In this document: one piece after another, positions 50,085-58,619 of the stretch
Position numbering within the stretch: the stretch's first letter is position 1
How the letters are laid out: every line of letters begins with the position of its first letter
DNA from: Erinaceus europaeus
Taxonomy: Eukaryota > Chordata > Mammalia > Eulipotyphla > Erinaceidae
Length of the DNA: 64,000 bases
Direction of reading: 5' to 3'
Assembly (NCBI RefSeq): GCF_950295315.1
Contig: NC_080175.1
Span: 62,600,487-62,664,486, forward strand
Notes under the pieces: generated by a model
What the model saw: the letters and a program-made list of their open reading frames with translations, nothing else
Told to the model about the DNA's origin: nothing
Database searches by the model: none
Position numbers and translations under genes: made by a program

Positions 50085-50200
50085 ACATGGAGGGGGTGGG
50101 GAAAGTTAATGTGGTGGAGTGTACGCTTTGCTATATACAAGGACTTGGGTATAAGTCCCTATATCACATAGGAGCACCATTCATGGTGCTACTGGAAAAA
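50085..50200 (+). repeat. Degraded SINE-like sequence
   Basis: Loose match to tRNA-derived SINE: 'GTGTACGCTTTGCTATATAC', then 'GGTATAAGTCCCTATATCAC'. Confidence 0.3.
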
Positions 50201-51044
50201 TATTTAAATATAATCACACTTCTAAGAATCTGTCTAATCTTATAATTTAAGATGTGCATATAACAAACCAATTATGATTAATTGCATAAAATGCAATTTC
50301 ATTTTCTATTGAAAATCACAAAAGTGTACATTGTTTTTTAAAAAATGCTTTGCTTTGAAATTTTAGTTACCATTATAGATGTTATTAATTTGGTTATTGC
50401 AAACAGTGCATTTCAGTAACAATTTCAACATGTCTGTAGTGTGCAGCCCACACAGTTCTTTTGCAGTGTAACTTGTTAGAAAATGAGGGAGCTTAATTTT
50501 AAAGCTGAATTGTTCGTGAAAAACATTTCATACTCTCCATGGCTGAAGCAGTTTCTCTTCATAAAATGTTCTATAGTTGTTTCAAGAAATTAAGTGTAGT
50601 TAGTCAGAAAGAACATTATGGTTTGACACTTAATTTGAAAGCCCTGTCTTGGGGTAGTGAATGATGACTTATAGAACTGCATACACCAATGAGAATCCAA
50701 ATAGGAAATCCACTTATGCACCAAGGAGATGTCAGTCTTGATGTAAACCATGGTGGTATTGGATATTTCCTCTCTTTTCATGAGAAATCAATCAATCAAT
50801 CTGTCTGTCTGTCTGTCTGCCTATCATCTATTTGTATGTATGTGTGTGTATTTCTGAATTGTCTAAATGTCATCTCTTTGTCTATATTTTCTTGTTTAGT
50901 GTATTAAAATAATAAAGCAGCAATATACTTGCTATACATTAAAAGGCATACTAATAATTTTAAAGTCATTGTACTGTGCAGCCAGGTCTCTTCTATTGAT
51001 GTAATTACACACTGAGCTAGAATATTTTACAACTTAACCTTAAG

Positions 51045-51675
51045 GAGGCCAGGCAGTGTTACAGCCAGTGGTGTGTGGATGTTACAGTGTACAAAGACTG
51101 GCTTCAAGTCCCTGGTTCCCAACTACAGAAGGGAAGCTTCAAGACTGGTGAAACAGTGCTATAAGGTGTCTTTTTCTCTCCCCCATTCTCTTCCAATTTC
51201 TCTCTATATCCAAATTAAATAAATTTTAGGAAGTTGGGCGGTAGCACAGAAGGTTAAGTGCATGTGGGGCAAAGCACAAGGAATGGCGTAAGATATCTGG
51301 TTCGAGCCCCCAGTTCCCCACCTGCAGGAGAATCACTTCACAGGCAGTGAAGCAGGTCTGCAGGTGTCTTGTCTTTCTCTCCATCTCTCTATCTTCCCCT
51401 CCTCTCTCCATTTCTCTCTTTCCTAACAATGATGACATCATTAACAACAATAATAATAATTACACCAATAAAAAAACTACAAGGACAACAAAAGGGAAAA
51501 TAAATAAAAATAAACAAATTTTAAAATATTTAAAACAACATTAAAATAATACTACATAGGCCCAAGAAAACAGCTCAGTGAAGAGCAAAGGACTTGCATG
51601 CTTAAGGTCCCAGAGACACCTGACTCAGTACCGGGTACAGCCATCAGCCAAAGTTCTAGTCTCTCACAAATTTAT
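51045..51675 (+). repeat. Three consecutive sense SINEs
   Basis: A short-type SINE (51045-51225), a full ERI-type SINE (51229-51525) and a second-family copy (51555-51675), all upstream of exon 6 and the last ending only ~80 bp before its acceptor. Confidence 0.75.
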
Positions 51676-51758
51676 CAATTCAGAGTGAAAAAAAAGTCCT
51701 AACAGTGTTGATGAAATATTTTTCATCTCTATTTAACCTGCATTCATCTCTCTTTCAG

Positions 51759-51876
51759 TGCCACCAGCAATCACAATGACTCAGAAGTCCTTTAATGCCA
51801 CAGCAGAAAGAGGAGAAGAGATGACATTCTCTTGCAGGGCCTCTGGCTCTCCTGAGCCCACCATCTCCTGGTATAG
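51759..51876 (+). CDS. NCAM2: NCAM2 exon 6: start of Ig3
   Basis: This 118-nt exon opens with (V)[20 protein letters not shown] and runs through [18 protein letters not shown], then two bases of an Arg codon. It carries the first Ig3 Cys (FSC), the core Trp (ISW) and a sequon NAT. It enters in phase 1 and leaves in phase 2, so it is not symmetric alone. With exon 7 it sums to 279 nt, one Ig domain. The acceptor has a pyrimidine-rich tract (ctctctttcAG) and the donor is AG|GTAGGT. Confidence 0.96.
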
Positions 51877-51951
51877 GTAGGTGACACTTCCAGTGCAATT
51901 AACCTTGGGACCATAATCCAGTTTACAGGAAAATAAAAATAAACCACATAA

Positions 51952-51970
51952 CACACACACACACACACAC
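51952..51970. repeat. Short (CA)n
   Basis: About nine CA units, 76 bp after exon 6; CA repeats next to exons can bind hnRNP L. Confidence 0.9.
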
Positions 51971-52940
51971 AGTATTATCATCAAGAAAAAAAAGGTGTCT
52001 TTGAAACTCATATTATGAGCCTTTAATTTTCAGTTAAATTGGTTAACCAACATAGCAATTTAATGTAAGCTAATGACTACAAGCGTATCTGTTCGTCATT
52101 CTGCCAATAAAAGCATATTGCAAACCAAAAGGACCCAGGAGCCGTGTGACTTGCACAATCATTTCTTGTTACTGTTAGAGAATAATTAAAAATAGTAATG
52201 CACTGAGGGCACTATGTTGGTGTGAAAAAAAACTGTATTTCATCAATTTATAATACCTGTTACATAGAATTCTAAATCTTCTGATTGATAGTTAACATAC
52301 ACACACAAATGTACACATGTATCTTATTTGGAATGTTATTTGGTAACATCAAACAGACTTAAAAGTTTCATTCCTTTATACTGTGGCTTATACTGCTGGA
52401 AGGTATACTATGAAGCTCAAAAATAGACAATCCTGTAAATATGCATTAGTTATCCACTCAACTTACAACTCATACATAGCTGCAAATATTTATAGAATCA
52501 CTTCAGTGTTTCATAAACACTTTTGTGGAACAATAGTCACAAGAAAATAATTAGTAAAAATGCACTCAAATTGCAAAATTATCAGACTTTTAAATTAAAC
52601 CATATTTTGTAGATAGCAACTGAAATTCAATATTATATTTTATTACTTTTTGAATACTTAGTAATATCTTCAAATTTAAAATATGTATTTCCCATCATGG
52701 CTAAGAATATACAAGATATATTTCTAAGATTAAGTTTTGCTTAAAGTTCTCATAGACATTTGTTGGGTTGCGTGGCAGGAGAGAGAAGAGACCAGGAACT
52801 CATGGTGGAGTGGGAACACAAATCTTTATTCATGCAGACGTCCCAGAGTTGGGTATGAGCACAGCAGATTTAGGCCACATGGAGCTAGCAAAATGGCCAC
52901 CTCCCACTATGCACGCCAGCCCTTCTCTAGGTTGGGACAC

Positions 52941-53172
52941 AGAAGAGAAAGAGAGAGATAGAGAGAGAGATAGGGAGAGAGAGAGAGAGAGAGAGAGAGA
53001 AGAAGAAGAAGAAGAAGAAGAAGAAGAAGAAGAAGAAGAAGAAGAAGAAGAAGAAGAAGAAGAAGAAGAAGAAGAAGGAGAAGAAGAAGAAGAAGAGGAG
53101 GAAGAAGAAGAAAAAGAAGAATACGAGGAGGAGGAGGAGGAGGAGGAGGAAGAAGGAGAAAAGAGTGGGAAA
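52941..53172. repeat. Polypurine tract with (GAA)n
   Basis: About 230 nt almost without pyrimidines on the + strand: (GA)n, then roughly 26 uninterrupted GAA units (about 53000-53077), then mixed GAA/GAG/GGA. Confidence 0.95.
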
Positions 53173-53179
53173 CAGAAGT

Positions 53180-53219
<40 letters not shown>

Positions 53220-53508
53220 TTATTTATTTTCCCTTTGTTTTTGCCCTTGTTGTTTTATTGTTGTAGTCATTATTGTTGTTGTTATTGATGCCTTCGTTGT
53301 TGGATAGGACAGAGAGAAATGGAGAGAGGAGGGGGAGACAGGGAGAGAGAAAGATAGACACCTGCAGACCTGCTTCACCGCTTGTGAAGCGACTTCCCTG
53401 CAGGTGGGGAGCCAGGGGCTTGAACCGAGACCCTTATGCCGGTCCTTGTGCTTTGCGCCACCTGCGCTTAACCACTGCGCTACCGCCTGACTCCCAGAAG
53501 TGACTTTT
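53173..53508 (-). repeat. Young ERI-type SINE with perfect 14-bp TSD
   Basis: The SINE (53187-53494) lies in antisense between identical CAGAAGTGACTTTT repeats at 53173-53186 and 53495-53508, inside LTR C. Its ~35-nt unbroken A tail and intact A box (TAGCGCAGTGG) and B box (GGTTCAAGCC) suggest a recent insertion. Confidence 0.93.
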
Positions 53509-53827
53509 ATAGAAGAATTTCAAAAGTGGCAAGGTGGGGCGGAATTGGCTAGGGAAGAGGGTGGAGAAAAGAAAAAGGCATTCTGGGAAGGTAGAAAGCT
53601 GGCAGGATGAGCACTACCCTGAGGGGATAACATGGTGGGGATCTTTCAGGCAAAAGAATGATTATGTATATTGACTATTGTGTCAGCAATGGAGCATGGG
53701 GAGGGCACTGGCTTTAAGGCCCAACATCATTAATTCCTTTGTGACACACATATATACTGAAACTTATATACCTATATCTTTATGAAAAAATTAGACATAA
53801 AATATTAACATATTCAGCCCAGATAAT

Positions 53828-54145
53828 TTTTTTCAGGTGTTTTTTCTCTTTCTTTCTTTCTTTCTTTCTTTCTTTTTTTTCTTTTTTTCTTTGTTTCTTT
53901 CCCTCCAGGATTATGACTGGGCTCTGTGCTGGAAGTATACACTACTCCAGGCAGCCATTTTTTCCCATTTTATTGGATAGGACAGAAAGAAATTGATAGA
54001 GGATGGGGGATATAGAGAGGAAGAGAGAAAGATAGATACCTGGAGACCTGCTTCACCACTGGTGAAGCGTAACTCCTGCAGGTGCGTGGGTCCTTGCATT
54101 TAGTACTATTTGCACTTAACAGGGTGCACCAACCGCCCCCCTCAG
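53828..54145 (-). repeat. Antisense SINE with TTTC tail
   Basis: CTTT microsatellite, then CCAGGATTATGACTGGGCTC, the GATAGGACAG core and the reversed head ACAGGGTGCACCAACCGCC. Confidence 0.7.
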
Positions 54146-54784
54146 GTTTCTGTAACAGCCATTGTTAGGTCAAATTACAGCACACAAAAATGTTTTGCAT
54201 AGTTTACTACAATGAATAATGTTCAAAATCATATTTTTCATTTTGTTTTTCCAGGAACTTCTATTATATATAGTTTGTTCTTTCTTCAAATTTCTCATAC
54301 ATTTAGTTGGACATATAGTTGTGTAGACTAGTAATAAATAGGATTCAGAGTAAAATAGTGTAAGGATTCTTTTTTTTGTTTTTTGAGGTCAAGCTGGTTT
54401 TTAATATTATATGTGTTTTTAAAGAGACAAATACAGATTTCAGCAGATTACTTTAGGTGTTTCCACATCATGTGTCCAACACCATGGTGTCAATATCCTT
54501 CATCCTTACCCTTAACCTGTCCCAACTAGTGACCTTTGTTCTGTGTAATATTTGGTTATAGAGTAGATAAAAAACAAAACAAATGTGGTTTTTTTTTTAG
54601 TGAAAAATAAAGATTAGAATCTAAACAGAAGATTATCTCAGTCAAAGAGAGAGGAGAAAGTAAGTTTGACAGAGCTCATCTGGATAGTACATCTATCATT
54701 TTCATCATGTAAGGAACCCAGGTTCAAGCTTGGTCCCCACAACTTTGAAGCAAACTTTGATAACATGGTGTCTTTCCCTCTCTC

Positions 54785-54803
54785 TTGTCTTCTGCCCCTT
54801 TTT

Positions 54804-54859
<56 letters not shown>

Positions 54860-55255
54860 TTTCTTTCCTTTTTTCTTTCCTTCTTTCTTTCCTTCTTTCT
54901 TTCTTTCCTTCTCTCTCTCTCTCTCGTTCTCTCTCTCTCTCTCTGTCTTTCTCTCTTTCTTCTTTTTTGCCTCCTGGGCTGTCACTGGAGTTTGCTGTTG
55001 GCACTACCAATCCTCTGCTCCTGGAGGTCATCTTTTCCATTTTTTATTGAATAGGACAGAGAGAAATTGAGAGTGGAGGGGAAGATAGAGATGGGGAGAG
55101 AATGATAGATTCCTATAGACCTGCTTCATTGCTTGTGAAGCAACCCCCTAGCAGGTGGGAAGCCTGGTGATGGAAAGAGAATCATTGTGCCAGTCCTTGC
55201 ACTTCATACTGTGTGTGCTTAAATGGATGTTCTGCCACACAGCACCCCAGCCTCT
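54785..55255 (-). repeat. Antisense SINE with long CTTT/CT tract
   Basis: (CTTT)n and CT at 54803-54965, then GGGCTGTCACTGGAGTTTGC and the reversed SINE core through GCCACACAGCACCCC. Long ORFs here (poly-Phe/Ser or Lys/Glu) are products of the microsatellite. Confidence 0.75.
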
Positions 55256-55926
55256 CTTTCTAGCTGAAAAATTCTACCCAGAAAGATGAAGCTTCATTAA
55301 TGGAGAAAAATCCAGTGCTGAAAATTATCTACTTTATCTATAATGGTTTCTTCTTGTCATTAAGTAAATGAAATATTTTGCATAACTCTCATAACATTAA
55401 ACATATTCACATAGCTCATCTTACACTTTTATTGGCAGTACTTACCTGCAATATAAATTGATTATTTGTAGTACATTCTTTGAAAGTTATTTAAAGCTTA
55501 TTTTAAAAAGAATTCTTTCTAATATGTACCATAAGATAGTAAATAAGCACAGTGTATAAATATGTGTTGCTACCAGCATAAAAATTATATAGAATTAAGA
55601 TAAGCAAAGAAGCTATTTTGTGTAATAGTCAAAGTACAAATTGAACCAGTGTTTTTTTTTTATTCTTGGTCTCTGATTAATGTGATTTCAACATAGTTCA
55701 GATGCTATTCTTGTCTCTCTGATCAAAATGATTTTCAAGTATAATTTTATTGTGTATATATTATGTTTTATTGGACTACCAAAATATATGTTTAATTTCA
55801 ATGCATTCCTTTCTATGATAGTAGCCATGACGTGATTGACCTCTAGAGTTCAAAAAATTCAGTATGATCTTCTCCTGAGTTATGAAGTCAGATTTATAAT
55901 AATCAGTTCTATTTTTCCCCCCTCAG

Positions 55927-56087
55927 GAATGGCAAGTTCATTGAAGAAAATGAAAAATACATACTGAAAGGAAGTAATACAGAACTCACTGTCCGGAACA
56001 TAATCAATAGTGATGGAGGTCCTTACATGTGCAGGGCCACAAATAAGGCAGGAGAAGATGAAAAACAGGCCTTTCTCCAAGTCTTCG
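55927..56087 (+). CDS. NCAM2: NCAM2 exon 7: rest of Ig3
   Basis: This 161-nt exon begins with the last base of the split Arg codon and reads [20 protein letters not shown], then [20 protein letters not shown] and [13 protein letters not shown]. It contributes the second Ig3 Cys in the S-D-G-G-P-Y-M-C motif. It enters in phase 2 and leaves in phase 1. The donor is G|GTAAGT. I saw no short VASE-like alternative exon between it and exon 8, but a cryptic one cannot be excluded by eye. Confidence 0.96.
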
Positions 56088-57082
56088 GTAAGTATTATAG
56101 CATACTCCAAAGCACTTATATGGAAACCCTGCTTAGTTACTTAGTTATCATTGGGGTAGTATGGTATGAACCAGTAGAAAATATCTTTCTTAAAGTTTCC
56201 TCCTTTCAAATAAAAACAGTACATGCAAATTCACATGTTACATAACACATAACTGTTTTGATCATTTTTATCAGTATTGAGGATATTTGAATATATATGC
56301 ATATATAATATAAGCAGATCAACTAAAGTCAATAGATTAAGCTTTAAACTTTTGTTAACAATTATGTGTTTACACATTAAATATTCAAAATTTAATAGAT
56401 TAAGAAAAAATAGGTATATTTTATGACTAATTGTACTTAAATGCTATTTTTTAAGTTTTTCTATTGAAATATAGATTGCTTGTATTTAACCCATTTATGT
56501 TAACACCAGTAAAAAATTAAGAGATTGTAGATATTACATAGTTAAGAAAAATAAAACTGAGTTAACCTGTAAACATATGAGACATCATTTTACTGCTATA
56601 CTAAATTAGTAGCCTTAATTTTACATTGCATAGAAGTTATAGTTATAAAGGAAGATTTAGCTACATTGTGTAGTAATATTCTGAAAATAAACTAAGATTA
56701 AACTAAGATTAATCAACTAGAATAATAAATTAACATGTATATGTAATTGCTTAATATATCTAATATATAATATAATATATATATATTTTACCAGAGCACT
56801 ACTCAGCTCTTAGAGAGAATTATAATTTGTATCTTGGATTCTGAACCACTTCAAATTATTATTGTTATATTTTTTTAATTTGGGAGGTTAATATTTTATA
56901 GTAAAGTTGTTGCATACATCTAAGATAGTGAAATAAGAAATTTAAATTAATTTATTGATAATTAATAGGAATCATCATTCTTTGCATCTTTCTTGCCTCT
57001 TTACAAATCAAAACTAGCATGTAAGTGCTATAATATACATTCATTCTATATATTTAATCTATGTATAAATTTAATACATAAA

Positions 57083-57114
<32 letters not shown>

Positions 57115-57153
57115 ATCTCTAAAACAGAGTGAGTAATGTATATATTTCTACAG
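56088..57153 (+). other. NCAM2: NCAM2 intron 7
   Basis: The shortest intron here (1.07 kb), very AT-rich, with a TA-dinucleotide tract at about 57083-57112 just upstream of the next exon. No SINE or L1 is evident. The acceptor is atttctacAG. Confidence 0.9.
57083..57112. repeat. (TA)n microsatellite before exon 8
   Basis: About 14 TA units ending some 40 bp before the exon 8 acceptor. Confidence 0.92.
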
Positions 57154-57299
57154 TACAGCCTCACATAATACAACTCCAAAACGAGACTACACATGAGGAT
57201 GGTCAAGTTACACTCATCTGTGAAGCGGAAGGGGAACCCATTCCAGAAATCACTTGGAAAAGAGCTGTGGATGGTATCACTTTTCCTGAAGGCAAAAAG
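57154..57299 (+). CDS. NCAM2: NCAM2 exon 8: start of Ig4
   Basis: This 146-nt exon reads (V)[20 protein letters not shown], then [20 protein letters not shown] and ITFPEGKK. It contains the first Ig4 Cys (LIC), the core Trp (ITW) and a sequon NET. It enters in phase 1 and ends exactly between codons (phase 0). An open reading frame from an upstream ATG at 57129 overlaps it, but that start lies in intron sequence before the acceptor and is not a real start. The donor is AAG|GTAAAA followed by a run of 13 A, lacking the G at +5. The rest of Ig4 is beyond the window. Confidence 0.95.
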
Positions 57300-57479
57300 G
57301 TAAAAAAAAAAAAAGTGTGAGATATACTATTCATATTATATTAACTTTCATATTCACTCTAACTTACTAAGTAACATGTTGGAGTTAAATAAAATATTTT
57401 ATAACAAAAATAAAATCCTACACAAATTATCGGTAAATAAAATTCAGTGGAAAACCATGTTGATATAATATTTAATGAT

Positions 57480-57795
57480 TTAAAATGACTATTTTCATAG
57501 GACAGAAAGAGAGGGAGAGATAAGGAGAGAGAGATATACTTGCAGCACTGCTTCACCATTTGTGACACTTTTCTTCTGAAGGAAGGGACCAAGGACTTGA
57601 ACCTGGGTTCTTCTGCATAGTAATATGTACATTCAGTTGGGTGCATCACTACTCAGCCCTCTTAATGATGTTTTTAAAGTGGAAAAGGTTGCTCAATAGG
57701 TAGGTAATAGGACTTACATGTGAGTCATAGATTTGATTTCTGAGACTTCATATATCAGAAAGCTTCTCTAGTCTTTCTTTCTCTTAAATAAACAT
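57480..57795 (+). repeat. Two old SINE relics
   Basis: Antisense short-type SINE 57490-57660 (CAGCACTGCTTCACCATTTG, ACTTGAACCTGGGTTCTTC) and a sense second-family relic 57680-57795. Confidence 0.5.
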
Positions 57796-57929
57796 GTAAT
57801 CATAAAAACTGAAGACATTTTTCACTAAACCACAAAAATTTAGGTTCCTGACATTCTTAAGATTATTTACATAGACTTTTAATATGTGTTGAATATGCTA
57901 AACATTATATTACAATTTACTCCCTTGGC

Positions 57930-58560
57930 CAGTACTTTACATTAAAAATAGTAAACATCATATCCAATTGAAATTTATTCCCATAATTCAAACAAACACA
58001 TATCTAAAAAATATAATGTATCTAAGCAACAAAATAAAAAATTCTATGATTGGATCAGTAGATACATAGAGTCCTTTGGCTGGATTTGATATTTGTTTAA
58101 AACAAAAACTCTCAATAAAAAAATGCGTTGAAGGAACATGCCACATTATAGTAATGTTTATATATGACAGACCAACAGCTAACATCATGTTCAAATGTTA
58201 AAAAGAGACAGCATTTCCTCTAAGATCTAGAACAAGGCAGTTATGTTCATTCTCCCAGTATCATTGAGAGTTATATTACAAGTTTCAGACAAAGCAATTA
58301 AATAGAATAGGAAATAAAAGGAATATAAAATGGAAAAAGAGAATAAGTGAAATTATCATTGTTTGCAAATGACAAAACACTAAAGATTTCATTAAGATCA
58401 TCATAAATAATAAGCCAGAACTGTATTCTGGCAAGTTGTAAAATCAACATACAAAAGCCAGCTTTGTTTCTACATGCTAACAGTGAACTAGAAGAGAAAG
58501 AAAACAAAACAATTCATTTACAACTGCATCAAAAATAATTAGGTACTTAAGAATAAAGGC
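57930..58560 (+). repeat. Ancient sense L1 reverse-transcriptase region
   Basis: 'GTTTGCAAATGACAAAACAC' and 'CAACATACAAAAGCCAGCTT' are the decayed catalytic and following RT blocks of L1 ORF2. No frame is left. Confidence 0.6.
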
Positions 58561-58619
58561 TGGGCCAGTGATATAGCTCATCTGGGAAGATTCCTATTTT
58601 GTTATATGCATGACATATT

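Larger units (their letters stand above)
21537..51758 (+). other. NCAM2: NCAM2 intron 5 (30.2 kb)
   Basis: A very long intron that holds most of the mobile DNA of the window. Apart from listed repeats I recognise nothing in 21600-23600, 33460-34555, 35850-36060, 37335-37480, 37800-38460, 38900-40000, 40310-40800, 42360-43370, 43920-44135 and 49760-51040. The stretch 31500-32365 is probably ancient L1-like debris, but I cannot prove it. No alternative exon is obvious. Confidence 0.9.
52761..53726 (-). mobile_element. Solo LTR C with expanded purine tract and nested SINE
   Basis: Inverted termini TGTTGGG and CCCAACA bound an antisense LTR. A reversed AATAAAGATTTGTG near 52815 matches the polyadenylation region of LTR B, so the two are related. 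Without the SINE it is about 645 bp, much of it a GA/GAA/GAG tract. The flanks (GACATT, TCATTA) give no clear TSD. Confidence 0.75.
51877..55926 (+). other. NCAM2: NCAM2 intron 6
   Basis: This intron has a short CA repeat (51952-51970), an antisense solo LTR carrying a nested SINE (52761-53726) and two antisense SINEs with CTTT tracts. The stretches 52000-52740, 54160-54780 and 55260-55900 show nothing recognisable. The acceptor ccccctcAG at 55925-55926 has a short C-rich tract. Confidence 0.9.

Noticed and set aside
52768..53181. 137-aa ORF with a long poly-Glu end
   Set aside because: It is the purine microsatellite of LTR C read in frame; no conserved part, and the start lies in LTR sequence.
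52755..53732. 6-bp TSD for LTR C
   Set aside because: The flanks GACATT and TCATTA match only with an offset; not enough to claim.
54638..55070. Several overlapping 90-130-aa ORFs (Phe/Ser- or Lys/Glu-rich)
   Set aside because: All come from the CTTT/CT microsatellite and antisense SINE; open in many frames because the repeat lacks stops.
57129..57320. 63-aa ORF as an independent small gene
   Set aside because: It contains exon 8 in frame, but its ATG lies upstream of the splice acceptor and its end runs past the donor.
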